Below, piece by piece: positions 26,674 to 36,284 of a stretch of 64,000 bases of DNA. Origin of the DNA: an uncultured Marinilabiliaceae bacterium (lineage in GTDB: Bacteria; Bacteroidota; Bacteroidia; Bacteroidales; Marinilabiliaceae); the NCBI GenBank assembly GCA_937920475.1, contig CALEUX010000004.1, positions 1-64,000 of the forward strand. Direction: 5' to 3'. A program made the position numbers and the translations under genes. Under the pieces are notes generated by a model, which was not told the origin of the DNA, searched no databases, and was given only the letters and a program-made list of their open reading frames with translations. Position 1 is the stretch's first letter. Each line of letters opens with the position of its first letter.

Positions 26674-28623
26674 ATGAATAATCCCGTTAAAAACACGAAT
26701 AAATTAACAAATCGATTATTATTTACAGTCATTATGCTGATGGTTGTATATCCCGTTTATTCGCAGCAGTTAACAGTTAGTTCGCCCAATAAAAAAAATC
26801 AAGTAGCATTGACCTGTCAGCAGCAAGGAACAACCGGCAGTTGGCATCTCGAAGCTATATACGCTGCCAATGGATTGGCTGCATCGGTAATCCCGCGTAT
26901 TAAATTAGGGTTACAGAGAAACGATCAGGATTTTTCGAAAGACCTGAAATTTTTAAAAGCCACGAAATCTGTCCTAATCAAAGAGCAGTATACGGCCCTT
27001 CATGGCAAACGCAGCCAATGCAGCAACTCGGCCAACGAGGTGGTAGTATCGTTCGAAAACCCGTCCAAAGCGAAAATGAACGTCATCATCAGGGCTTACA
27101 ACGATGGGATTGCTTTCCGCTATGAATTTCCTGAAAAAACCGGAAATTTTACCATTACCAATGAACATACATCTTACATAGTGCCCGACAGTACAGTGCG
27201 TTGGCTACAAAAGTTCGACCTGTCAAACGAAGGATTGTATAAAAAAACCGTTACTGCACAGGAAAAAGGCGACTGGTGTTACCCGGCTTTGTTTCATTCC
27301 GAATATAGTAACTGCTGGTATCTCATTCACGAGGCAGATGTTGACAGAGGCTACTGCGCTACAAAGCTGAGCAGCGATGGGCAGCAATCGATTTACAAAG
27401 TAACACTCCCCTACCCACATGAAGGTGAAGGCGAAGCTTTACCCCAAATCACTCTGCCATGGAAATCGCCCTGGCGTGTCATTATCATGGGTCAATTGTC
27501 TGATATTGTTGAATCTACTTTAGTTGATGATGTTTCCAAACCATCTGTATTAACCAAAACAGATTGGATAAAGCCGGGTCTGGTATCATGGAACTACTGG
27601 TCGGACAATCATGGAACCCGCGACTATCAGACTGTTTGCCGCTTTACAGATTTGGCAGCAGCCATGGATTGGCCCTATACCCTGTTCGATTGGGAATGGG
27701 ATGCCATGTCCAACGGTGGTAATGTAGAAGATGCTGCCAAATATGCACTTTCGAAAGGTGTGAAACCATTGATTTGGTACAACTCGGGCATGTTTAAGTG
27801 GATTACGGCAACACCCTTCGACCGCTTGAAAACGCACGAAGGCCGCCTGAAAGAATTTGCCTGGCTCAAGAGCCTGGGCTTTGTAGGTGTAAAAATAGAC
27901 TTCTTTCTGAGCGAAAAACAATTCATGATGGAATACTATCTGGATATACTGGAAGATGCCGCCAAAGCTGAAATGATGGTATATTTTCATGGTTGTTTGG
28001 TACCTCGTGGCTGGGCACGTACTTATCCTCACCTGATGACCTACGAGGGAGTGCGAGGGGCCGAGTGGTACAACAACAATCACGAACTCACTACTACAGC
28101 TCCTGAACATAATTCGGTGATGCCCTTTACCCGAAATGTGGTAGGTTCAATGGATTATACGCCGGTTACTTTCACCAACTCACAGCATCCGCACATAACA
28201 TCGTATGGGCACGAGCTGGCTTTGAGCGTGGTATTCGAATCGGCACTCCAGCACATGGCCGACCGCCCCGAAGGGTATTATAACCTGCCCGATGCCGCCC
28301 GTTCGTTCCTTAAAGAAGTACCTGCCGCCTGGGACGATACCAAGTACCTTGATGGTTATCCCGGGAAAGACGTCATCATTGCCCGCCGAAAAAATAAAGC
28401 CTGGTATATAGGTGGTTTGAACTCAGAAAATAAGGAAAAAACCAAAACCCTGAGATTCGACTTTCTGGACGACAACACCAGCTATAAGCTGACGTTGATT
28501 GCCGACGAGAAACATGATAAAGCGTTTTCCACCAGGTATGTGGTGGTGGATAAGCATTCACAAATTGATGTAAAAATGCTCCGAAGAGGTGGATTTGCCA
28601 TCAGCTTAAAACCTGTTCAATAG
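26674..28623 (+). CDS. GH97 retaining alpha-galactosidase-type enzyme
   Basis: A 649-residue secreted GH97 enzyme: signal peptide 1-30, N-terminal beta-supersandwich about 31-290, TIM barrel about 300-560, C-terminal beta domain. The strand motif GVKIDFF gives Asp409, the position of the nucleophile in retaining alpha-galactosidase-type GH97 rather than the inverting SusB type. I chose ATG 26674 over an earlier GTG overlapping the previous stop, because it opens directly on a signal peptide. A second, divergent GH97 lies at 57890. Linkage preference is inferred. Confidence 0.9.
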   Translation: MNNPVKNTNKLTNRLLFTVIMLMVVYPVYSQQLTVSSPNKKNQVALTCQQQGTTGSWHLEAIYAANGLAASVIPRIKLGLQRNDQDFSKDLKFLKATKSVLIKEQYTALHGKRSQCSNSANEVVVSFENPSKAKMNVIIRAYNDGIAFRYEFPEKTGNFTITNEHTSYIVPDSTVRWLQKFDLSNEGLYKKTVTAQEKGDWCYPALFHSEYSNCWYLIHEADVDRGYCATKLSSDGQQSIYKVTLPYPHEGEGEALPQITLPWKSPWRVIIMGQLSDIVESTLVDDVSKPSVLTKTDWIKPGLVSWNYWSDNHGTRDYQTVCRFTDLAAAMDWPYTLFDWEWDAMSNGGNVEDAAKYALSKGVKPLIWYNSGMFKWITATPFDRLKTHEGRLKEFAWLKSLGFVGVKIDFFLSEKQFMMEYYLDILEDAAKAEMMVYFHGCLVPRGWARTYPHLMTYEGVRGAEWYNNNHELTTTAPEHNSVMPFTRNVVGSMDYTPVTFTNSQHPHITSYGHELALSVVFESALQHMADRPEGYYNLPDAARSFLKEVPAAWDDTKYLDGYPGKDVIIARRKNKAWYIGGLNSENKEKTKTLRFDFLDDNTSYKLTLIADEKHDKAFSTRYVVVDKHSQIDVKMLRRGGFAISLKPVQ

Positions 28624-28669
28624 TATTCATCCAATCAGGGGGAGACCAATAAACCTTAAAAAAAATACC

Positions 28670-31285
28670 ATGATAAAGTCGCTATTCAATATTAAAAGAC
28701 AATTATTGCTGTTGATGACCATCTTTTTTATTGGTGGTACCATGGCCCAGCAATATCCATTTCAAAATCCGAACCTGAGTTTTGAAGAACGTGCCAAAGA
28801 CCTGATTTCAAGGTTAACCCTTGAAGAAAAGGCGGCCTTAATGTGCGACCAAAGCGAAGCCATACCCCGGTTGGGAATTCGCAAATTCAACTGGTGGAGC
28901 GAAGCCCTTCACGGTTATGCCAATAACGACAGTGTAACTGTTTTTCCAGAGCCCATTGGCATGGCTGCATCATTCAACGACGTGCTGCTGTACGATATTT
29001 TTAATGCAGTTTCGGATGAAGCACGCGCCAAATATCACCAATGGATAAACAGAGGCAATGAAAACAAGCGATTCCTCAGCCTGTCGGTTTGGACGCCCAA
29101 TGTTAACATTTTTCGCGACCCACGATGGGGCCGCGGACAGGAAACCTATGGTGAAGATCCATACCTGATGTCGCGCATGGGTGTGCAGGTGGTGAAAGGT
29201 CTGCAAGGACCTGAAGATGCCAAATACCGCAAGTTGCTGGCCTGTGCCAAGCATTATGCTGTGCATTCAGGACCCGAGTGGAGCCGCCACGAATTGAACC
29301 TGAACAATGTTAATCCGCGCCTGTTCCAGGAAACATATCTGCCCGCTTTTAAAGCCTTAGTGCAGGAAGCCAATGTGCGCCAGGTGATGTGCGCCTATCA
29401 AAGGCTCGATGATGAACCTTGCTGTGGCAGCACCCGTCTGCTGCAACGTATTTTACGGGATGAGTGGGGCTTTAAGCACATAGTGGTTTCCGATTGCGGA
29501 GCCATTACCGACTTTTTTACAACGCACAATGTTTCGTCAACGCCGGTACATGCTGCATCAAAAGGGGTTTTAGCCGGAACAGATGTGGAGTGCGTGTGGG
29601 ATAACTATCCGTATAAAACACTCCCTGATGGTGTTAACCGTGGTTTGCTTAAAGAGGAAGATATAGATAAAAGCCTGATGCGCATATTAATAGGTCGTTT
29701 TGAACTGGGCGATTTCGATGACGACTCCCTGGTGCCCTGGGCCCAAATTCCCGCTTCGGTTTTAAACTGCGAGAAACATAAGCATCTGACTTACAAAATG
29801 GCGCAGCAAAGTATGACCCTGCTCCAAAATAAAAACAACACACTTCCACTATCCAAAACATCGAAAAGAATTGCCATTATTGGCCCCAATGCCGACGATG
29901 CAGAAATGCTATGGGGTAATTATAACGGCACGCCAATCGAAACCATTACCATACTTGATGGTATAAAATCAAAACTACCAAAAAGCAGCGTTTATTTCGA
30001 AAAGGGAGTCGATTTGGTGGACGACAAAGTAACCATCAGCTATTTTCCGCAAACAACAATTAATGCGCGGGCAGGCTTTAAAGCAACTTACTGGAACGAC
30101 CCCAATTTTAACGGAACCCCGGTTGCTGTGCAACAACTCGTAAACCCCATTAAACTTACTGCTGCCGGACAACATGAGTTTGCTCCCGATGTATGGCTTG
30201 AAAGGTTTTCGGCTATCTACGAAGCAGAATTTACCCCTTCGGTATCGGAAGAAATTGTGTTTAAAGGAGGTGCCACCGGATTTTTTGAATTAACAGTTAA
30301 TGGCGAAACTCTGGAAACTTATACCAACTGGCGTAACCTATCAACCCGAATTCCATTCAAAGTTGAAGCCGGTAAAACCTACAATATTAAAATACGATAC
30401 GCCCAACGTGAAAATTGGCAGGCCAACATTGAGTTTAATTTTGGTAGAGAAGAGGATGTAGATTTTGCAGCCCTGATTAACCGGTTAAAAGGCATTGAAA
30501 CTGTAATATTTGTAGGTGGTCTTTCCGGGCATCTGGAAGGCGAAGAAATGCCGGTTTCGTTTCCGGGCTTTAAGGGCGGCGACCGTACGCATATTGAACT
30601 GCCCGCCGTACAGCGTAATTGTATGAAAGCCCTTAAAGCTGCCGGTAAAAAGGTGATTTTTGTAAACTGCTCGGGGTCGGCCATTGCCTTAACTCCCGAA
30701 ACTCAAAGTTGCGATGCTATTCTGCAAGCCTGGTACCCAGGCGAAATGGGCGGGTTGGCCGTAGCCGATGTTTTGTTTGGTGATTATAATCCCGGAGGTA
30801 AACTCCCGATTACTTTTTACAGAAATTCCGACAAACTTGGCGATTTCGAAGATTACGCCATGACAGACTGCACCTATCGGTACACCAACGACCACCTGTT
30901 CCCGTTTGGTTTTGGATTGAGCTATACCAGATTTCAAATTGGCAATGCCTCCATTAGCAAAACAAACATCAACGTCAACGAGAGCGTACAGTTAACCATA
31001 CCGGTTAAAAACATAGGCAAACGTGCCGGAACCGAAATTGTGCAGGTATACATCCGAAAAGTGAACGATTTGGACGGTCCATTAAAAACCCTGCGTGGCT
31101 TTCAGCGTGTTGAACTGGCTGCAGGCAAATCGCAAACAGCCACCATCGAACTCACGCCTTCAGCGTTTGAATTTTACGATTGGGCACAGCGCCAAATGGC
31201 GGTTACACCCGGCGAGTACGAAGTTTTTTACGGAAACAGTTCTGATGCTAAAGATTTAAAAATGTTGAAAGTTGTTATTCAATAA
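28670..31285 (+). CDS. GH3 beta-glycosidase with inserted PA14 domain
   Basis: An 871-residue secreted GH3: signal peptide 1-26 (TMAQ), N-terminal barrel about 35-370 with nucleophile Asp275 in VVSDCGAI, the form usual in bacterial beta-xylosidases; (alpha/beta)6 domain about 385-735 interrupted by a PA14 module at about 460-600 (ARAGFKATYWNDPNFNG); FnIII-like C-terminus. PA14 insertions in GH3 shape substrate binding. It is most likely an exo-beta-xylosidase or beta-glucosidase that finishes backbone oligosaccharides. Confidence 0.92.
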   Translation: MIKSLFNIKRQLLLLMTIFFIGGTMAQQYPFQNPNLSFEERAKDLISRLTLEEKAALMCDQSEAIPRLGIRKFNWWSEALHGYANNDSVTVFPEPIGMAASFNDVLLYDIFNAVSDEARAKYHQWINRGNENKRFLSLSVWTPNVNIFRDPRWGRGQETYGEDPYLMSRMGVQVVKGLQGPEDAKYRKLLACAKHYAVHSGPEWSRHELNLNNVNPRLFQETYLPAFKALVQEANVRQVMCAYQRLDDEPCCGSTRLLQRILRDEWGFKHIVVSDCGAITDFFTTHNVSSTPVHAASKGVLAGTDVECVWDNYPYKTLPDGVNRGLLKEEDIDKSLMRILIGRFELGDFDDDSLVPWAQIPASVLNCEKHKHLTYKMAQQSMTLLQNKNNTLPLSKTSKRIAIIGPNADDAEMLWGNYNGTPIETITILDGIKSKLPKSSVYFEKGVDLVDDKVTISYFPQTTINARAGFKATYWNDPNFNGTPVAVQQLVNPIKLTAAGQHEFAPDVWLERFSAIYEAEFTPSVSEEIVFKGGATGFFELTVNGETLETYTNWRNLSTRIPFKVEAGKTYNIKIRYAQRENWQANIEFNFGREEDVDFAALINRLKGIETVIFVGGLSGHLEGEEMPVSFPGFKGGDRTHIELPAVQRNCMKALKAAGKKVIFVNCSGSAIALTPETQSCDAILQAWYPGEMGGLAVADVLFGDYNPGGKLPITFYRNSDKLGDFEDYAMTDCTYRYTNDHLFPFGFGLSYTRFQIGNASISKTNINVNESVQLTIPVKNIGKRAGTEIVQVYIRKVNDLDGPLKTLRGFQRVELAAGKSQTATIELTPSAFEFYDWAQRQMAVTPGEYEVFYGNSSDAKDLKMLKVVIQ

Positions 31286-31301
31286 TATTTAACCAATTAA
31301 G

Positions 31302-31395
31302 TGATGAAACGAGCAATGTAGAATGCTTCTACACACAAGGAGATGACTAAATGGCGAGTTCCATCTGACTGAATAAAACAAATTATAGACAGATG
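31302..31395 (+). ncRNA. Structured 5'-leader repeat, copy B
   Basis: The same element as at 23371-23464. The outer stem GATGAAAC/GTTCCATC has one mismatch, the facing GA/GA pair is kept, and the inner hairpin is TGTAGAA-TGC-TTCTACA, a perfect 7-bp stem of different sequence from copy A. Those compensating changes support a folded RNA. The terminal TAGACAGATG again overlaps a start codon, that of the alpha/beta hydrolase at 31393. Confidence 0.6.
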
Positions 31396-32304
31396 AAAAA
31401 AATACTATTATGCTTTGCAGTTCTGGTGTTTACCATAATTGGGTTACATAATCCTATAATGGCACAAGCAACAGATATTTCTTCGGCGCAACCTATTAGG
31501 GTTGTTGAAGATGGTGGCACCGGTGCTTATAGTGCCATTATGTACACCGATGGTTCATTGCTGACCCATACCATATTCAGACCCAAAGACCTAAGTGTTT
31601 TTGGTGAAAAAAATAAACTCCCCATCATTTCATGGGGCAACGGAGCATGTGCCAATTCGCCCTGGGAGCATATCAACTTTCTATCAGAAGTGGCATCGCA
31701 TGGTTTCCTGGTTATTGCCATTGGCCCTATGCCAAAAGAAGGTGAGCGCGGCGGTGGCCAATCAACCGCATCGCAACTGATTGATGCCATTGATTGGGCC
31801 ATCGCTCAAAACAGCGATAAAGAAAGTGTGTTCTATGGTAAAATTGATGTCTCGAAAATATCGGTAAGCGGCATGTCATGCGGTGGTTTGCAAACCCTTG
31901 AAACCGCACCCGATCCGCGTATTACCACCGCAGTGGTTTGCAATAGCGGTATCATTGGTGGTGGAGGTGGAATGCCCGGAATGCCAGCTTTGACCAAAGA
32001 TCATCTGGCCAAACTGCACACACCTACACTCTATTTACTTGGAGGAGAGTCAGATATTGCATACAATAATGGGATGGACGACTTTAACCGCATCAACCAT
32101 GTACCAGTATTTGTGGCCAATATGGACGTGGGTCACGGTGGAACTTACGGTCAGCCACACGGTGGCGAGTTTGCCAAAGTAGCCACAGCCTGGTATAAAT
32201 GGCAATTAAAAGGTGATAAGGAAGCCGGGAAATTATTTTCCGGAACCCCAAGTTTGCTTTCCAAATCAGATGTTTGGAGGGTTGAGAAGAAAAATATACC
32301 ATAA
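31393..32304 (+). CDS. Secreted alpha/beta hydrolase (dienelactone-hydrolase/PET-hydrolase-like fold)
   Basis: A 303-residue secreted hydrolase, signal peptide 1-25 (IMAQA). Likely triad: Ser162 in SGMSCGG, Asp221 in GGESDIAY, His248 in DVGHGG. It is most like uncharacterised chlorophyllase/dienelactone-hydrolase-type proteins that recur in polysaccharide loci; an acyl-esterase role is an inference. A second copy of this gene has been broken into the remnants at 15763 and 19968. The ATG abuts structured leader copy B, and a GH43 follows 15 bp later. Confidence 0.85.
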   Translation: MKKILLCFAVLVFTIIGLHNPIMAQATDISSAQPIRVVEDGGTGAYSAIMYTDGSLLTHTIFRPKDLSVFGEKNKLPIISWGNGACANSPWEHINFLSEVASHGFLVIAIGPMPKEGERGGGQSTASQLIDAIDWAIAQNSDKESVFYGKIDVSKISVSGMSCGGLQTLETAPDPRITTAVVCNSGIIGGGGGMPGMPALTKDHLAKLHTPTLYLLGGESDIAYNNGMDDFNRINHVPVFVANMDVGHGGTYGQPHGGEFAKVATAWYKWQLKGDKEAGKLFSGTPSLLSKSDVWRVEKKNIP

Positions 32305-32319
32305 ATAGAAATCAATTTT

Positions 32320-33714
32320 ATGAATAACATTATGTCAGTATTTTGCAAATTGTCGCTAATAGGGATTGCTTTTTTTGCAACACTTGCTATTTATGCACAA
32401 AACCCAATCGTTCAAACCTATTTTACGGCCGACCCGGCACCAATGGTTTACAACGGCACCGTTTATGTTTACACCTCGCACGATGAAGATTCAACGGTGA
32501 ACAACTTTTTTACGATGTACGACTGGCGCTGCTATTCGTCGAAAGATATGGTAAACTGGACCGACCACGGGGCAGTGGCTTCGCTCAAAAACTTCAAATG
32601 GAATGAAAAAACCAATGGAGCATGGGCTCCCCAGGGTATTGAGCGCGATGGGAAGTTTTACCTGTACGTACCCATTCATGGCGAAGGTGTATCGGTGTTG
32701 GTAGCCGACTCGCCAACAGGCCCCTTTACCGACCCGCTGGGAAGACGCCTCATTGTTGAAAGCAACAATGTGTGGCACGATATCGACCCAACAGTTTTTA
32801 TCGACGACGATGGTCAGGCCTACCTCTTTTGGGGAAATCCTTCACTTTTTTATGTGAAGCTGAATAAAGATATGATTTCGTATGACCGTAGTATTGGTAA
32901 TAATGGAATTGTAGCTGTTGAGATGACTCCCGAAGCCTTTGGTTCGAAAATAGGTCGTGATGGCAAACCCGGTACAACTTACACCGAAGGGCCTTGGTTT
33001 TATAAACGCAATAACTTGTATTACATGATTTATGCTGCCGAAGGTATTCCCGAGTACATTGCCTATTCAACAGCGCTTTCGCCCGAAGGGCCCTGGACAT
33101 ACAGAGGCCATATAATGCAGAGGGCCGACCATTTGGCATTTACCAACCATGCAGGCATCATCGATTTTATGGGAAATTCATATTTCTTTTATCACGATCA
33201 GGCTTTGTCGAAAGGCCAGGGTTTTAAACGGTCGGTGAGTGTGGAGCAGTTCACTTATAACGCCGATGGTAGCATACCGCTCATCATCCCAACCAAAGAG
33301 GGTGTTACAAAAAGTGTCGCCAATTTAGACCCTTTCAAAAGAGTTGAGGCAGAAACCATTGCATGGAGCGAAGGTTTAAAAACATCTGGCGATAGTCAAA
33401 CAGGTGTGTATGTTACCAAAATTGAAAATGGCGACTATCTGAAGGTGCGTAGTATTGATTTTGGCAAAGGTGCCAAAACTTTTGAGGCAAGTGTTGCTTC
33501 AGCTACACAGGGGGGGAAAATAGAAATCCGAATTGGACATCCCAATGGTGAATTGTTGGGCACGCTTGATGTTAAAAATACCGGTGGCTGGCAGAACTGG
33601 AAAACATTTAAATGTAAGGTTAAAAAAGCCAAAGGCCTTCACGACCTGTGTTTCGTGTTCAAAGGAGGAGAAGGCGAGTTGTTCAATTTCGATTGGTGGC
33701 AGTTTATTCGATGA
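32320..33714 (+). CDS. GH43 glycosidase with C-terminal CBM6
   Basis: A 464-residue secreted protein with signal peptide to about 26 (AIYAQ), GH43 propeller about 30-325 and CBM6 about 335-464. Catalytic elements: Asp in TADPAPM, Asp in HDIDPTVFIDDDG, Glu in EGPWFYK. It is paralogous to the genes at 14332 and 62440; the conserved DNWT-like strands and the CBM6 end (FNFDWWQFIR) align throughout. It is probably an arabinofuranosidase or beta-xylosidase. Met5 is an alternative start. Confidence 0.92.
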   Translation: MNNIMSVFCKLSLIGIAFFATLAIYAQNPIVQTYFTADPAPMVYNGTVYVYTSHDEDSTVNNFFTMYDWRCYSSKDMVNWTDHGAVASLKNFKWNEKTNGAWAPQGIERDGKFYLYVPIHGEGVSVLVADSPTGPFTDPLGRRLIVESNNVWHDIDPTVFIDDDGQAYLFWGNPSLFYVKLNKDMISYDRSIGNNGIVAVEMTPEAFGSKIGRDGKPGTTYTEGPWFYKRNNLYYMIYAAEGIPEYIAYSTALSPEGPWTYRGHIMQRADHLAFTNHAGIIDFMGNSYFFYHDQALSKGQGFKRSVSVEQFTYNADGSIPLIIPTKEGVTKSVANLDPFKRVEAETIAWSEGLKTSGDSQTGVYVTKIENGDYLKVRSIDFGKGAKTFEASVASATQGGKIEIRIGHPNGELLGTLDVKNTGGWQNWKTFKCKVKKAKGLHDLCFVFKGGEGELFNFDWWQFIR

Positions 33715-33735
33715 TAATTTCAAAACCATAGACTT

Positions 33736-36129
33736 ATGCAGAAAACCTCACTCATCATAGTGGTTTTTATCATGTTTGTATTTGGCGCACATGCCCAAAC
33801 ATACCAAAAAACCAATTTGGGAGCTAAAGCAATAATCAACAACCTTGATGTTGAAATTCAGTTCTTTAGTCCCTCTATTGTTCGAATTATTAAATCGCCT
33901 GTTGGAAATGATTTCAACAAGGAGAGTTTGTCGGTAATAAAAGCACCTGCACCAACTCCCTTTACCTTAAAGCAAAGTGGGGATTTACTCACATTAAGCA
34001 ATAAAAACATTGAAGTGGCTGTGAACCTGAAAAACGGGGAAATCGTATTCAGGAATAGTAATAATCAGGTTTTGTTTGCCGAAAAAGAGAATGGAGCAAG
34101 GTTTACCCCATTCAACGATGCAGGAGTGAGAACTTTCAGCGTAAGCCAGTCATGGGTGCTCGAAAAGGATGAACCAATTTACGGCTTAGGTATCCTCCAG
34201 AACGGAAAAATGTCGCAGCGCAATCAGGAAATGTACATGGTTCAAAACAACACCTGGGATTTTGTTACTTTCTTCCAGTCGGTAAAGGGCTACGGATTGT
34301 TTTGGGACAATTATTCTCCCACCACTTTTAAAGATGATTCAATGGCCACCTCGTTTAGTTCCGAAGTGGGCGATTGCATCGACTATTACTTTATGTATGG
34401 AGGCAATGCCGATGGCGTGGTGGCTCAAATGCGCGACCTTACAGGACAAGTGCCCATGTTTCCATTATGGACTTATGGTTACTGGCAAAGTAAAGAGCGT
34501 TACAAAAGTCAGGACGAAACTGTTGGTGTAGTCCGAAAATACCGCGAACTGGGCGTTCCGCTCGATGGCATTATACAGGATTGGCAATATTGGGGCAACA
34601 ACTACCTGTGGAATGCCATGGAGTTTCTAAATCCCGGCTTCCACAATCCGCAGCAAATGGTGAACGATGTGCACAACCTGAATGCCCGTATGATTATCTC
34701 CATATGGTCGTCGTTCGGTCCAATGACTAAGCAATACCGCGAGTTGGACGAGAAGGGCATGTTATTAAATTTCAATACATGGCCACAATCTGGTTCCGAA
34801 AAATGGCCGCCAAATAAAGACTATCCTTCCGGTGTCAGGGTTTACGATGCCTATCACCCCCAGGCACGAGATATTTATTGGAAATACCTGAACGATGGCC
34901 TGTTTTCGTTGGGAATTGATGGTTGGTGGATGGACTCAACCGAGCCTGACCATATGGACATTAAGCCCGAAGACTTTGATAACCAAACCTACCTGGGCTC
35001 GTTCCGCAAAGTTCGGAATGCTTATCCTTTGGTGAGCGTTGGCGGAGTATATAAAAACCAAAGGTCGGTAACATCTGATAAACGCGTATTCATTCTTACC
35101 CGGTCGGCATTTGCAGGGCAACAGCGTTATGGTGCCAACACCTGGTCGGGCGATGTGGTGGCTTCGTGGAAAGCATTGCACAATCAGATTCCTGCCGGAT
35201 TAAGCTTTTCGTTATGCGGCCTCCCCCATTTCAATAGTGACATTGGCGGTTTCTTTTTATGGGATTATAAAAACGATATTACCAACCCCGATTATCGCGA
35301 GTTGTATGCACGCTGGCTTCAGTTTGGTACATTCAACCCTATGATGCGCTCACATGGCGAGGGTGCTCCCCGCGAAATTTATCAGTTTGGACAAAAAGGC
35401 GACCGTGTGTACGATGCCATTGAAAAATACATCAATCTGCGATACAGTTTATTACCCTACATTTATTCAAGCTCATGGGATGTTTCGGCCAACCAGTCGA
35501 GCATGATTAGGGCGCTGGTTATGGATTTTGCAAACGATAAAGATGCTTTGGACATTAACGACCAGTACATGTTTGGTAAATCAATATTGGTTTGTCCGGT
35601 TACCAGTCCAATGTATTCAAAGGATGGAAAAGAAGATTTCAGTATAACAGGTCATAGGAAACTTTACCTGCCGAAAGGATCTGGTTGGATTGACTTCTGG
35701 ACAGGCGAAAAACTTGCCGGTGGCCAGAAAATAACCAGAGAAACCCCTCTCGACATAATGCCTCTGTACATCAAAACAGGTTCCATTCTGCCGCTTGGGC
35801 CCAAAGTACAATTTGCTGAAGAAAAGAAATGGGACAACCTCGAAATACGTATTTATGAAGGGGCCAATGGTCAATTCACCCTTTATGAAGATGAAAACGA
35901 TAACTACAATTACGAAATAGGGGCTTTTTCAACCATCATTTTTACATGGGATGATACGAAGAAAACTCTCACCATTAGCGACCGAAAGGGAACTTTCCCC
36001 GGGATGTTGGCCCAACGAAGGTTCAATATTGTGAAGGTTTCGAAGGACAATGGCTTGGGCGATAAAATAACCACAAAGTTCGACAGGGTTCTCAATTATA
36101 ATGGCAAGAGAACACGAGTGAAATTATGA
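33736..36129 (+). CDS. GH31 alpha-glycosidase (alpha-xylosidase/alpha-glucosidase type)
   Basis: A 797-residue secreted GH31: signal peptide 1-20 (GAHAQ), N-terminal beta-sandwich about 25-225, TIM barrel about 240-600 with nucleophile Asp400 in GWWMDSTEPD and the acid/base region NTWSGDVVASW, and C-terminal beta domains with YEDENDNYNYE. Sequence of the WWMDSTEP type fits alpha-xylosidase as well as alpha-glucosidase. Its stop overlaps a CBM6 tail remnant at 36129. The gap from the GH43 upstream is 21 bp. Confidence 0.92.
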   Translation: MQKTSLIIVVFIMFVFGAHAQTYQKTNLGAKAIINNLDVEIQFFSPSIVRIIKSPVGNDFNKESLSVIKAPAPTPFTLKQSGDLLTLSNKNIEVAVNLKNGEIVFRNSNNQVLFAEKENGARFTPFNDAGVRTFSVSQSWVLEKDEPIYGLGILQNGKMSQRNQEMYMVQNNTWDFVTFFQSVKGYGLFWDNYSPTTFKDDSMATSFSSEVGDCIDYYFMYGGNADGVVAQMRDLTGQVPMFPLWTYGYWQSKERYKSQDETVGVVRKYRELGVPLDGIIQDWQYWGNNYLWNAMEFLNPGFHNPQQMVNDVHNLNARMIISIWSSFGPMTKQYRELDEKGMLLNFNTWPQSGSEKWPPNKDYPSGVRVYDAYHPQARDIYWKYLNDGLFSLGIDGWWMDSTEPDHMDIKPEDFDNQTYLGSFRKVRNAYPLVSVGGVYKNQRSVTSDKRVFILTRSAFAGQQRYGANTWSGDVVASWKALHNQIPAGLSFSLCGLPHFNSDIGGFFLWDYKNDITNPDYRELYARWLQFGTFNPMMRSHGEGAPREIYQFGQKGDRVYDAIEKYINLRYSLLPYIYSSSWDVSANQSSMIRALVMDFANDKDALDINDQYMFGKSILVCPVTSPMYSKDGKEDFSITGHRKLYLPKGSGWIDFWTGEKLAGGQKITRETPLDIMPLYIKTGSILPLGPKVQFAEEKKWDNLEIRIYEGANGQFTLYEDENDNYNYEIGAFSTIIFTWDDTKKTLTISDRKGTFPGMLAQRRFNIVKVSKDNGLGDKITTKFDRVLNYNGKRTRVKL

Positions 36130-36167
36130 ATTTTAAAGTCGATTGGTGGCAGTTTACAAAAAAATAA
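36129..36167 (+). pseudogene. CBM6 C-terminal tail remnant
   Basis: Twelve codons and a stop read NFKVDWWQFTKK, the characteristic end of the GH43-CBM6 proteins in this window (compare FNFDWWQFIR at 32320). It begins on the last base of the GH31 stop codon and has no upstream coding context. It looks like the last piece of a deleted GH43-CBM6 gene. The remaining bases to 36284 show nothing recognisable. Confidence 0.65.
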
Positions 36168-36284
36168 AACAAAACCAGTTCAATATTGTTCTCCAATCCT
36201 TTGACCAAATCAACAAAAATCTGAAGCGTAAAGGACAGATAGACTAACAGATAGATGCTTTCTAATTTCAAAAATTTTTAAAAG

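Noticed and set aside
27586-28110. 174-codon antisense open frame inside the GH97 gene
   Set aside because: Lies across the conserved catalytic barrel of GH97 and has no domain-like pattern; a coding shadow.
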